This document shows, in pieces, positions 56,244-64,000 of a stretch of DNA of 64,000 nucleotides; the first letter of the stretch is position 1, and the number at the start of each line of letters is the position of its first letter. The DNA is from DASQDN01 sp963844855 (GTDB lineage Bacteria; Acidobacteriota; Terriglobia; Bryobacterales; Bryobacteraceae): NCBI GenBank assembly GCA_963844855.1, contig CAWJQP010000046.1, positions 248,001-312,000 of the forward strand. Reading direction: 5' to 3'. Under the pieces are notes generated by a model. The model searched no databases, was not told the origin of the DNA, and saw nothing but the letters and a program-made list of their open reading frames with translations. The position numbers were made by a program, and so were the translations under genes.

Positions 56244-57066
56244 GGATGTGTTGCAACGGCGTTCGGGAGGTCTGAGACGCTTCGGCCTGGATGAAACGGA
56301 AGCGGCCGGCGCTGTTCAAGGGACGACACGTCGAGGCGGAGATCATCGTCCTCTGCGTCCGCTGGTACCTGCGGTATCCGCTCAGCTTGCGGCAATTGGA
56401 AGAGATCATGGCCGAGCGAAACTTGAGCGTAGATCACGTGACGATTTGGCGCTGGGTCCAGCGGTAAGCGCCGGAATTGAACCGCCGCTGCCGTCCGGAA
56501 CTCCGGAATACGAATCGGTCGTGGAGAGTCGACGAGACGTACTGCCGGGTGGCCGGCAAGTGGACCTATTTATATCGGGCGGTGGATTCCACAGGTGCCA
56601 CAATCGACTTTCTCCTCAGCGCCAGGCGTGATGCGGCGGCTGCCAGACGATTCTTTCAGAAGGCATTGCGTTCGCCGGGCCATCCGCGGCCGAGAGTGAT
56701 TAATGTCGATGGGAACCCGTCGTACCCGAAGGTCATCGCAGAGATGAAGCAGACCGGAGAACTCGGCCGACGTTGCCGTTGCCGGCCGGTCCGTTACTTG
56801 AACAACATCGTTGAACAGGATCATCGAGCCATCAAGCGACGAGTGCGAGCGAGTCAGGGGTTCCGGGCCTTTCACTCGGCGTGGCGAACGCTTCAGGGCA
56901 TCGAAACGATGAACATGATCCGGAAGGGACAAGTCAGATGGTTACCAAAGAACGACATCGCCGGGCAGGCCAATTTCGTTGGACGACTGTTTGGGCTGAC
57001 GACGGCGTGATCGCTGGAACAACTGCCTCCTCTCCACGCTCTCGTTTTCACGGATGCAACACTGCC
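56244..57066 (+). mobile_element. IS6-like insertion sequence (823 bp)
   Basis: The left tip is GGATGTGTTGCA at 56244; the right tip, read on the other strand, is GGCAGTGTTGCA ending at 57066 (10 of 12 match). The flanks CTCGAGGA and ATAAGCCG differ, so no target duplication remains, as after IS-mediated deletion or replicative rearrangement. Confidence 0.7.
56300..57010 (+). pseudogene. IS6-like transposase with an internal stop codon
   Basis: Reads FKGRHVEAEIIVLCVRWYLR, YPLSLRQLEEIMAERNLSVD and HVTIWRWVQR, then TAA where related proteins have Tyr (VQRYAPEL). The DDE core continues in frame: NRSWRVDETYCRVAGKWTYL (first Asp), PRVINVDGNPSYPKVIAEMK (second Asp), RYLNNIVEQDHRAIKRRVRA (Glu) and a C-terminus ending NFVGRLFGLTTA. 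A single base substitution thus truncates the protein after the helix-turn-helix. Confidence 0.8.
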
Positions 57067-57274
57067 ATAAGCCGGGGGTTTTCGGAACTTTTCCTGACTG
57101 GCTCGTCGTTGACTCTCTTGGCGCTCGCGGGGTACCGGCCGACCACCACCGAGCTGCCGCCATAAGTTCGCGGTGCGCAATCGAACTGGGGCTTCATCGT
57201 GGGTACCGATGACATCGCGCAAGAGGCCCTGGGTCTGCGATACTACGGGTCATCGGGCACCGTCGGAGTCGCAC
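57067..57274. other. no gene recognised
   Basis: One plus-strand frame reads FIVGTDDIAQEALGLRYYGS near the end, possibly part of a lost gene; no start or family. The URO-D-like gene leader lies here. Confidence 0.3.
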
Positions 57275-58216
57275 ATGCGCAGACGAGAGTTTTTGTATGC
57301 GGCGGCGGCAGTAGCCGCTTTCGGCCAGAGCAAGTTAAGCCACAAGGATCGCGTGGACCGTGCGTTGCGCGGCGCCGACTTGGACAGGCCGCCGTTTACC
57401 TTCTGGCACCATTTCGGCCTGAAAGAGCCTGAGGCGCACGCGAAAAGAACGCTGAGCTTTCACAATGACTACCGCACCGACATAGTGAAGGTGATGAGCG
57501 ACTTCCCGTACCCGAAGCCTGCGGGCAAGTGGTATGAGTTGAAAGTCGAGATCAATCCATTCCCGCAACAGATGAATGCGCTCGAACTGATCCGCGACGG
57601 GCTCGGAGGTCGTGCGTACTTCATCGAAACGGTCTTCAACCCTTGGAACGTGGCAGAGAAGCTGTCGTCAAAGGCGGAGGTGCGAAGGTTGAAGAGCGAG
57701 AACCCGAAGGCCTTGCTGAATGCTCTGGATGTGATCACCCAGTCTGAGATTCACCATGCGAAGCGTGCGATGCAGATCGGGGCCTCGGGTATCCTGTTGT
57801 CTATTGCGAATGCCAACGCCGAAGAACTATCGCGCGAGGATTACGTGGAGTTCAGTCGTCCTTTCGACAAGCGCATCCTCGACTCACTCTCCGATGCTAA
57901 GCTGACCTTTCTCCACCTGCATGTAGAGCCTTCCTACCTCGACTTGTTTACGGATTTCAGCGCTCCTGTCATGAATTATTCCCATCGAGTCTCGGGCATT
58001 TCCATAGCCGACATGCGCAAGCATACGAAAGCGGTCATCGCCAGCGGAATCGATGAGGTGAACTATCGAAAGTCGAGCGAAGATGAACTGCGGCGCCAGT
58101 GGAAGGCGGCGCAGTCTGCCGCTGGCAGCAAGTTCATCCTGACGCCTGGATGTTCCGTGCCCGACGATTCGAATACATCCGAACTCGGTAGGCTGCCGCG
58201 TGTTGTTGGTGCATAG
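57275..58216 (+). CDS. URO-D-like (uroporphyrinogen decarboxylase family) Tat-exported protein
   Basis: 313 residues from the ATG at 57275, where a twin-arginine signal begins (M-R-R-R-E-F-L-Y, AAAAVAAFG). The mature part follows the URO-D superfamily TIM barrel: KLSHKDRVDRALRGADLDRP, PFTFWHHFG, DIVKVMSDFPYPKPAGKWYE, VFNPWNVAEKL, MQIGASGILLSIANANAEEL, YVEFSRPFDKRILDSLSDAK, LTFLHLHVEPSYLDL, MNYSHRVSGISIADMRKHTK, and the late SKFILTPGCSVPDDSN. Related proteins include methyltransferases and cobalamin-linked enzymes as well as heme synthesis; the signal peptide argues against heme synthesis. The exact substrate is unknown. It is intact except that the last 15 residues (LGRLPRVVGA) may be slightly altered. 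Confidence 0.8.
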   Translation: MRRREFLYAAAAVAAFGQSKLSHKDRVDRALRGADLDRPPFTFWHHFGLKEPEAHAKRTLSFHNDYRTDIVKVMSDFPYPKPAGKWYELKVEINPFPQQMNALELIRDGLGGRAYFIETVFNPWNVAEKLSSKAEVRRLKSENPKALLNALDVITQSEIHHAKRAMQIGASGILLSIANANAEELSREDYVEFSRPFDKRILDSLSDAKLTFLHLHVEPSYLDLFTDFSAPVMNYSHRVSGISIADMRKHTKAVIASGIDEVNYRKSSEDELRRQWKAAQSAAGSKFILTPGCSVPDDSNTSELGRLPRVVGA

Positions 58217-58359
58217 CCACATTGAGGTGGATTACGGCGCGTCTGCTGCTCGGCGCCGCTGGCGTCGCTCAGAAGAACGCACAGGAAGTTGTCGCTGTAT
58301 TCGGTTGTCTAGATCCAACGAGACCAGCTACCGTGCGATCAACTGCTCTTGAGATCGGT
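58217..58359. other. no gene recognised
   Basis: Short spacer up to the IS left end at 58360. Confidence 0.4.
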
Positions 58360-59589
58360 TGAAGTCCGCAATAAATCTGCCCGGCTGATCTTTCAACGAC
58401 TTGCCGTATCGCACGCGTGGCATCCTGAAACTTCATGTGGTTCTCAACCGGTGTGATCAGGGGCGTATCACATGCGGCGGCAACCGCTCGTGGCAGTGTT
58501 CGCTGATGTCGGACGCTTTCTGACTTTGTGCGCGCGGTCGCGGTCGGCCCTTGCTGCCGAAAATCTCTTTCTGCGCAAGCAACTCGCGCTATACGAGGAG
58601 CGCAAAGTGCGACCACACCTTGCGACCGATGCTTTCAGATTCGTTATGTGCGCTCTGGGCAGGCTGTTTGAGTGGCGCCAGCGCACTCCGCGTGGTCAAG
58701 CCCGACACGTTTACCCGCTGGCACCGGAAGGGATTTCGCCTGTTCTGGCGGTGGAAGTCCAGGCCGAAAGGCCGGCCCACGCTGCCGCGCAACCTTCGCG
58801 AACTCATCCGCCGGATGGCGGCGGACAACCCGGTCTGGGGTGAAGAAAGAATCGCCGACGAACTCCTGCTCAAACTGGGACTTCGGGTGTCTTCTCGTAC
58901 TGTTGGCAAGTATTTGTCACGTGCATCCAGTCCGCCGCGAACGCCGGATCCGAAGCAGCGCTGGGCGACCTTCGTCCGGGATCACGCGAAGGGTGTCGTG
59001 GCCTGTGACTTCTTTGTCGTGGTCACGGCCACGTTCCGGGTTCTCTATGTATTCGTGCTCATGGAAGTCGGAACGCGCAGGATCGTGCATTGCAATGTCA
59101 CAGCCCATCCCACAGCGGACTGGACCCTGCAGCAATTCCGCGAAGCGCTTCCCGGAGACCACGCTTATCGATATGTCATTCATGACCGTGATCGAATCTT
59201 CTCGAAAGAAATGGACAAGATGGTGGAGGCGCTCGGCGTGAAGGTACTCCGGACGCCAGTCCGGGCTCCCAAAGCGAACGGCTTCTGCGAGCGCATCGTG
59301 CGCACTGTTCGAAGGGAGTGCCTTGATTTTCTGATCCCCTTCTCTGAATCCCACCTCAGACGAATTCTTCGGGAGTGGGTTGAGCATTACAATCACGGCC
59401 GTCCTCACAAATGCCTCGGGCCCGGCATTCCGCAGCCGTTAGTACCGATCCCGGCACCCTCATTCGACCGACATGTGATCCCCACGGGGCTGCGCGTTCG
59501 CGCCCGCCCTGTCCTTGGAGGTCTTCACCACGAATATTCGCTTGAAAAACATGCCGCGTAAGGCTTGGACGGACTTTTTGCGGACTTCA
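58360..59589 (+). mobile_element. rve-type insertion sequence (about 1230 bp)
   Basis: Left end TGAAGTCCGCAA at 58360 and right end, on the other strand, TGAAGTCCGCAA ending at 59589: a perfect 12-bp inverted pair with weak similarity beyond. It encloses the transposase. No clear target duplication was seen. Confidence 0.7.
58472..59561 (+). pseudogene. rve-type transposase, one N-terminal frameshift
   Basis: The N-terminus is in one frame (VAVFADVGRFLTLCARSRSA, LAAENLFLRKQLALYEERKV), and from about 58660 the gene continues in another: ALRVVKPDTFTRWHRKGFRL, FWRWKSRPKGRPTLPRNLRE, NPVWGEERIADELLLKLGLR, then the DDE core with Asp in KGVVACDFFVVVTATFRVLY, Asp in YRYVIHDRDRIFS and Glu in PKANGFCERIVRTVRRECLD. 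The ending is GGLHHEYSLEKHAA. The frame change lies between ~58640 and 58690. The DDE core is complete. It sits inside a ~1230-bp element with matched ends. Confidence 0.8.
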
Positions 59590-59634
59590 CCGGTGCTTGG
59601 AACCGTCGAACTTCTGGGCGATGAGCCGGCGGTA

Positions 59635-59874
59635 TCAGGCCAGAATCGTATCCGGTTGGGCGACGCGCGCCACTTCTTTCAGCGCTCTCCGCCCGAGCCG
59701 TTTGCCGATCTCGGCTAGGGTGGACCTCTCTGGATCAGTGAGTCGCAATCGCCTCGGAAGATGCGCTCTCAAAATCCGGTTTTCGGCAGCCAGGTACTCA
59801 TTCTGCAGCAGCAACTCCTGGTTGACCAGTCCTGTCACATACGCCAGCAGTCTTGCCCATTTGTTGTCCTTCAT
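59635..59874 (-). pseudogene. N-terminal fragment of rve-type transposase
   Basis: Reads VTGLVNQELLLQNEYLAAEN, RILRAHLPRRLRLTDPERST, LAEIGKRLGRRALKEVARVA, QPDTILA. It matches the start of the 12.6-13.7 kb transposase family (LREENRVLREQL...DQRRRLAAKAK..GRRLL). Nothing follows. Confidence 0.7.
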
Positions 59875-59889
59875 GCAGACTGTCCATCA

Positions 59890-59998
59890 TCACAGATCGT
59901 GCATAGTCATGCAGTTGGAATATTTTGACCAAACGACCATGAATATTCGCCTGGACAACGTGCTGCGTAAGGCTCGGACAGACTTTTTGCGGACTTCA
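59890..59998 (+). mobile_element. right-end remnant of the 58.4-59.6 kb IS family
   Basis: The last ~60 bases repeat, with about eight mismatches, the segment at 59529-59589: codons for HEYSPGQRAA, a stop, and the terminal TTTTTGCGGACTTCA. It is the same end as the complete IS and points the same way. Confidence 0.75.
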
Positions 59999-60071
59999 GG
60001 ACTTGCGCCGTGTTCAGCCAACATGCGCGACAAGTTCCAGTCGGCGCGCAATGTGAGCACGTCTACAACTT

Positions 60072-61340
60072 CTACAGCAGTTTCGGACTGCCCCAGTGCG
60101 TCCGGTAGATGCGCTTGACGAATAAGTTAGCTTCGTCGTCGTTGATAATCGTTTCGGTTTCCTGATCGAATCGCACATTGCGCCCGACGCGCCCCACAAT
60201 GTTGGCAAGATGGCAATGGATCGCGGACAGGTGTCCGATACCGATGTCTGCGTTCGGCAGCTTGCGTGATTTCACACATTCCACGAAATTCTTCTGATGC
60301 TGCTCCGGCTCCTTTTCTTCGTCGTGAAGCACCATCTTGCCATCTTTATCGAAAACTTTGTAGCCCCACTTCCGGTTGTACTGGCCGATGTGGACACTTC
60401 CTTCCGATCCGAATACGCCGACGCCGTTTTCGACGGCTTCCATCCCGTAGGGATTCCAGATCCGCATCTCCCAGATCAATGCCTTCTGGCCATAATCGTA
60501 CGTAATATTCATGCTGTCGGGCGTCTGCTGATCGTCATTGAAGTAGACTTTCCGTGCCCATCCGCTGGCGGATTTCGGATAGCTTTCTCCCAGTGCCCAG
60601 CGAGCGATGTCCATCTGATGGGCACCGTCATTGCCTGCATCGCCAGTGCCGAAATGCCAGTGCCAGTGCCACTTGTAATGGAACCGGTTCTCATTGAAAG
60701 GAATCCATGGCGTGGGACCAAGCCAGGTTTCATAATCCACGCCGGCAGGCACTGGGCCATCGTCTTTATGGCCAATGTCATCGCGCATCTGGATATTCCA
60801 TGCCTTGGCCATCATGACCTTGCCGATCTTTCCGCTCTTCGCGTATTCGATCGCACGTATAGTGGATGGCCTGCTGCGCGACTGGGTACCGACCTGCACG
60901 ATCCTGTTATTCCGGCGCGCAGCGTCCACCATCAGCCTGCCTTCGCGAATGTTGTGCGACGGAGGCTTCTCGCAGTACACATCCTTGCCGGCATCGCATG
61001 CCAGGATTGTGGCGGGCGCATGCCAGTGGTCCGGGGTGGAAATGGAAACGGCATCCACGTCCTTCGCATCGAGGACCTGACGCATATCGCCGACCACCTT
61101 CGGCTCCGGCAGACCGAGCTTCTTGATGATCCCCATAGCCTTCTCGATGGAAGACTGATCGACATCGACAAGATACTTGATGTTCGCTCCTGGCGCTTTC
61201 GAAAAATCTCCCACCAGCGCCCGTCCTCTGCCGCCGACACCGATGATTGCAACGTTCACCTGGTCGCTGGGCGGCACTGCCCGTGCCCGACCGGCCGCCA
61301 GCGCCCCGATGGCAGTTCCGAAGAAATATCGCCTGTTCAC
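60072..61340 (-). CDS. Gfo/Idh/MocA-family oxidoreductase, exported
   Basis: 422 residues, third gene after the receptor in a minus-strand unit. N-terminal Arg-Arg (NRRYFFGTAIGALAAGRAR) suggests Tat export. The Rossmann fold has VNVAIIGVGGRGRALVGDFS and YLVDVD; the active-site region reads AVSISTPDHWHAPATILACD, GKDVYCEKPPSHNIREGRLM (E-K-P motif) and, later, GDAGNDGAHQMDIARWALGE with the usual catalytic His. The C-terminal beta-sheet domain (NDDQQTPDSMNITYDYGQKA, LIWEMRIWNPYGMEAVENGV) is complete. These enzymes oxidise or reduce sugars or inositols with NAD(P). It starts only four bases after the isomerase stop. Confidence 0.9.
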   Translation of the reverse strand: MNRRYFFGTAIGALAAGRARAVPPSDQVNVAIIGVGGRGRALVGDFSKAPGANIKYLVDVDQSSIEKAMGIIKKLGLPEPKVVGDMRQVLDAKDVDAVSISTPDHWHAPATILACDAGKDVYCEKPPSHNIREGRLMVDAARRNNRIVQVGTQSRSRPSTIRAIEYAKSGKIGKVMMAKAWNIQMRDDIGHKDDGPVPAGVDYETWLGPTPWIPFNENRFHYKWHWHWHFGTGDAGNDGAHQMDIARWALGESYPKSASGWARKVYFNDDQQTPDSMNITYDYGQKALIWEMRIWNPYGMEAVENGVGVFGSEGSVHIGQYNRKWGYKVFDKDGKMVLHDEEKEPEQHQKNFVECVKSRKLPNADIGIGHLSAIHCHLANIVGRVGRNVRFDQETETIINDDEANLFVKRIYRTHWGSPKLL

Positions 61341-61344
61341 TTTG

Positions 61345-62247
61345 TTAAATTCCTCCCAAGCTTTGTTCTATATTGCGCAGGACAGCCATTGCTTCCTTTG
61401 CGACTGCTTCCCCTGACGGCTTAAACTGAAAAACTTCCAGAGAGATCCATCCGGAATAACCCACCTCGCGCAGTGCACGGAGCACCTTCGCAAAATCATA
61501 CTTCCCCGTGCCAGGATGCCGGCCATCCAGTTCATTCACATGCACGTGGCGAATATGACGAATGTTGTTGCGAATCAGCTCATCGTGCGGAAGAGTTTCG
61601 GCCACGGTATTGTGAGTATCGAACATCGACTGCACAGCGGGGTTGCCGATCTCGTTAGCCAGCGCAATGGACTCAGCCAGCGTGTTCACGACATCCGTAA
61701 ATTGAGGCGATAACGGCTCGAGAAGCAGCAGAACCTTTCGCTCCTGAGCGTGTGGCGCAAGCGCAGCCAGGCCTTCGGTCAGTCGCTTCCTGGCGTCGGC
61801 GACCGTGGATCCTCCGGTCGTGGCCCGCTGTTTGCCGGAGCCAAGCACCATGACAGAGCCATTACCTAAATCTGCGGATAAGTCGATCAGGCCGCGGAAG
61901 TACTCCCAGCTCCGTTCACGCAGGGCCTTGTCCGGAGTAGTCAGGTGGAGACCCGGAGGAACAGAGACCAGCGAATGCAGCCCCGCGAACTCCAGCCCTT
62001 CGTTCTTCATCGCGCTTCTGAACTGCGCGCGCTGAGCGGAAGTCAGGGCAACCGGACTGGCTGAGAGCGTACCGGGCGCGATCTCCAGGCCCGTATACCC
62101 GGCAGCCTTCGCCAGCCGGCAGCCGTCCGCGAAGCTTGCGCCGTCGAAGGTTTCATTACAAACCGCAAAACGAAAAGGACGTGAGGCTCCCAACCCTGCC
62201 ATTGTTAAGCCAAATAGTGCAGTTCTGCGGGTGATGTTCATGCGCAC
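61345..62247 (-). CDS. sugar-phosphate isomerase/epimerase-like TIM-barrel protein
   Basis: 300 residues, AP endonuclease-2 type TIM barrel. The N-terminus has R-R (MNITRRTALFGLTMAGLGAS), possibly a short Tat signal. The barrel shows RFAVCNETFDGASFADGCRL, AKAAGYTGLEIAPGTL, GLEFAGLHSLVSVPPG, KVLLLLEPLSPQFTDVVNTL (metal Glu), VQSMFDTHNTVAETLPHDEL (Asp/His metal site), IRHVHVNELDGRHPGTGKYD (His and Asp) and GWISLEVFQFKPSGE (Glu). It is likely a metal-dependent isomerase or epimerase acting on a keto-sugar. It is flanked on both sides by Gfo/Idh/MocA genes with gaps of 4 and 25 bases, a pairing often seen in sugar or inositol breakdown. Confidence 0.88.
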   Translation of the reverse strand: MRMNITRRTALFGLTMAGLGASRPFRFAVCNETFDGASFADGCRLAKAAGYTGLEIAPGTLSASPVALTSAQRAQFRSAMKNEGLEFAGLHSLVSVPPGLHLTTPDKALRERSWEYFRGLIDLSADLGNGSVMVLGSGKQRATTGGSTVADARKRLTEGLAALAPHAQERKVLLLLEPLSPQFTDVVNTLAESIALANEIGNPAVQSMFDTHNTVAETLPHDELIRNNIRHIRHVHVNELDGRHPGTGKYDFAKVLRALREVGYSGWISLEVFQFKPSGEAVAKEAMAVLRNIEQSLGGI

Positions 62248-62272
62248 ACGGAAGACCTGTATTCCGGCGCGA

Positions 62273-63295
62273 CTAAACTTCGCAAGCGCGAAGGAGAGTC
62301 TCCTGAATCAGCGTCTCCTGCTTCAGATCTACCGTAAGCGATTTCTGACCGCGAATGGCACCGGCGAACTCCTCCAGATCGGCGATGTAACGGGTATAGG
62401 GAGGAACCGGCACATTCTGCGACTTCTCTTTGTATGGTCCGGCAGCCTTAGCGAGATCGATGTGGATCACTGCGGGCTCGACGGGCCGAATGACGGCAGT
62501 TCCATTGGTACCCAGAATCTCGATTCCCCGGTGAGCCCCCGAGCCGGGCTGCAGAGTGGCTGTCTGAATGATTGCCAGGGCTTTCGGGTATTCGAAAACG
62601 GCGACGGTATTGTCCTTCAGGAGATCGTCGAACTTCCCGTGATGCTTCAGAAACGGAGTCACTTTGTCGGGACGTCCCAGCAGACGCACCACAACATCGA
62701 TCAGATGACTGCCGAGTTCGAACATCTGGCCGCCCCGGAACATCCCCCACTCCGGCCGGCGTTCCGGCGCGATCAGTGTATTCATCTGGGCGCGCACCAT
62801 ATACACGTCGCCGAGCCAGCCATTCCGGGCAGCCTCAAGGCCCTTGTTGACCGCGGGATTGTAGCGCCACATGTACCCGGTTTGCAGCAGCAGTTTCTTC
62901 TTCTCCGCCGCTGCGACCAGTTTGTGGAACGTCGCCATCGTATCGGCAGGGGGCTTTTCCACATGCACATGCTTGCCGGCTTCGAGAGCCATCAGAGCAT
63001 GTTTCGCGTGATCCTTCACTGCAGATTCCACCGCGATTGCCTGAATAGACGTGTCCTTCAGAACTTCATCGGGCTTTACGGCCTTTATACCGATGGCCGT
63101 ATACTCAGCCATCACCTTGGGATCCTCTTCCCAGACGCCCACCAGTTCATAGTCCGGTGACTGTTGCGCGACTTTGGCTTTGGCGAACGCATGGGAATGA
63201 CTGCCGCCGAGAAAGGCAATCCGGACGCGAGACTCTGCGGCACTGGACATGGCCGCGACCGCGGCGGCGCCTCCGATGAAGTTCCGTCTGTTCAA
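62273..63295 (-). CDS. Gfo/Idh/MocA-family oxidoreductase, exported
   Basis: 340 residues. Signal with Arg-Arg (NRRNFIGGAAAVAAMSSA). The Rossmann part RIAFLGGSHSHAFAKAKVAQ and YELVGVWEEDP differs from the usual GxGxxG (here LGGSHSHA), a variant seen in this subgroup. AIAVESAVKDHAKHALMALE and GKHVHVEKPPADTMATFHKL carry the E-K-P motif, and GGQMFELGSHLIDVVVRLLG the conserved His. The C-terminal domain is complete (ALAIIQTATLQPGSGAHRGI, EILGTNGTAVIRPVEPA). The first metabolic gene after the receptor, 11 bases from it. Likely works with the isomerase and second oxidoreductase on the same substrate. Confidence 0.9.
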   Translation of the reverse strand: MNRRNFIGGAAAVAAMSSAAESRVRIAFLGGSHSHAFAKAKVAQQSPDYELVGVWEEDPKVMAEYTAIGIKAVKPDEVLKDTSIQAIAVESAVKDHAKHALMALEAGKHVHVEKPPADTMATFHKLVAAAEKKKLLLQTGYMWRYNPAVNKGLEAARNGWLGDVYMVRAQMNTLIAPERRPEWGMFRGGQMFELGSHLIDVVVRLLGRPDKVTPFLKHHGKFDDLLKDNTVAVFEYPKALAIIQTATLQPGSGAHRGIEILGTNGTAVIRPVEPAVIHIDLAKAAGPYKEKSQNVPVPPYTRYIADLEEFAGAIRGQKSLTVDLKQETLIQETLLRACEV

Positions 63296-63306
63296 AGATA
63301 ATTCTC

Positions 63307-64000
63307 CTAAAAGCTGAATCGCGCGTTCAGCTGTACCACGCGCGCACCCGCACTGGTCAACCGGCCGAAGTTTCCCGCCTGAATGCTGGTGGAAACGCCA
63401 CCGAGCACCGTATGATTGAACGCATTAAACATATCAGCTCGCAACTGCAGTCGCAGCTGTTCCGTGAAGTTCAGATTCTTGGATAACGAGAGATCCATGT
63501 TCCACCCGCCCGGGCTGCGAAGAGCGTTGCGTCCCAGCGTTCCCGGACGCGCGGTGGCGCCGCTCCTTGGATTCACCGGCACTTGTGCGAACGCGGCGGG
63601 ATTCAGGTAGACGAGCGTGTCTTTATAGTTATCAAGGATCGGATTGCCGCCGATGTAATCAGGCCGGCTGCCCGGAATCGAACTTCCCTGAGTGATCGTG
63701 AATGGCGCTCCGGAATTGGCCGAGAAAATTCCGCTGAATTGCCATCCATCCAGCAGCAACCGCGACGTCGTACCCCCTGAAGTAAGCCGGAACAATGGCA
63801 GCTCATAGAGGAAATCCGTCGTGAAGCGGTGACGCACGTCATATGGCGTGGGGCCGCGCTCCGCGCGAAGATTGTCATTGTCCTGCGGGCGGGTTCCGGG
63901 CAGCAACAGATCGGCATCGTTATACGAAATGTTGCTCGACCACGTATAGAACGCATTGATCGTGAAGTCGTCGCTGAGCCGTTTCCGAATCTGATTCTGC
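63307..64000 (-). CDS. Oar-like TonB-dependent receptor, C-terminal part (runs off window)
   Basis: 231 residues of the barrel end: FTINAFYTWSSNISYNDADL, TPYDVRHRFTTDFLYELPLF, LLLDGWQFSGIFSANSGAPF, TITQGSSIPGSRPDYIGGNP, NMDLSLSKNLNFTEQLRLQL, RADMFNAFNHTVLGGVSTSI, last strand ARVVQLNARFSF. The start is beyond 64000. The stop lies 11 bases before the downstream oxidoreductase gene on the same strand, so transport and processing genes appear coupled. Confidence 0.88.
   Translation of the reverse strand, partial: QNQIRKRLSDDFTINAFYTWSSNISYNDADLLLPGTRPQDNDNLRAERGPTPYDVRHRFTTDFLYELPLFRLTSGGTTSRLLLDGWQFSGIFSANSGAPFTITQGSSIPGSRPDYIGGNPILDNYKDTLVYLNPAAFAQVPVNPRSGATARPGTLGRNALRSPGGWNMDLSLSKNLNFTEQLRLQLRADMFNAFNHTVLGGVSTSIQAGNFGRLTSAGARVVQLNARFSF

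Noticed and set aside
58360..59998. A composite transposon between the two similar right ends
   Set aside because: The second copy is only a 3' remnant in the same direction and has no left end, so it is a decayed neighbour copy.
60297..61424. A 375-residue plus-strand frame
   Set aside because: It lies opposite the Gfo/Idh/MocA oxidoreductase, which has all family motifs; the forward frame has none.

Overview
The window looks like a piece of an Acidobacteriota chromosome, most likely near Solibacterales/Bryobacterales. This is inferred from gene families: several Oar-like TonB-dependent receptors with a carboxypeptidase-regulatory N-terminal domain, a DUF1501 + PSD1 (DUF1549/DUF1553) pair, a kinase with TPRs, a TolB-like TPR regulator, Tat-exported Gfo/Idh/MocA enzymes and a URO-D-like Tat protein. 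No rRNA gene, complete tRNA gene or CRISPR array was seen, so the taxonomic call is an inference.

Layout. 1-2.9 kb: broken genes (a transporter relic, an internally deleted transposase, a frameshifted IS6-like transposase) around one intact cupin gene. 3.0-12.0 kb (minus strand): a tight four-gene operon, RND permease > RND adaptor > PSD1 cytochrome-type protein > DUF1501 protein. 12.0-31.2 kb: a mobile and decaying zone. It holds the 3' part of a tRNA-Leu gene followed by a plasmid-type RepA gene (probable edge of an integrated element), transposases, an MBL-fold fragment, a PIN/antitoxin pair, a DUF4236-TPR protein, truncated glycosyltransferase and DNA ligase pieces, htpG with one frameshift, a Tat-exported protein of unknown function, a tyrosine recombinase/IS91 module, a serine recombinase fragment, a subtilase with a 15-unit hexapeptide tail, and an IS5-like remnant.

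31.4-37.7 kb (plus strand): a signalling locus of a Ser/Thr kinase, a membrane TolB-like TPR protein with a DNA-binding-like N-terminus, and an unrecognised protein with a hydrophobic glycine-zipper C-terminus. 38-46.6 kb: a receptor with a damaged C-terminus, IS6 copies and remnants, receptor fragments and an apparently complete copper amine oxidase. 46.7-55.5 kb: two full-length Oar-like receptors with a small heat shock protein between them. 55.5-60 kb: a sulfatase fragment cut by an IS6 element, a URO-D-like protein, and an rve-type IS with visible inverted ends. 60-64 kb (minus strand): a tight unit of a receptor (running off the window), an oxidoreductase, a TIM-barrel isomerase and a second oxidoreductase, consistent with uptake and processing of a carbohydrate-like substrate.

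The large operons are open over many kilobases, while mobile and relic genes carry many single-base indels. Decay therefore seems concentrated in the accessory zones; htpG is the suspicious exception. The best candidates for something new are the kinase/TolB-TPR/glycine-zipper locus, the subtilase tail, the tRNA-Leu/RepA junction, and a structured motif present at two distant sites.
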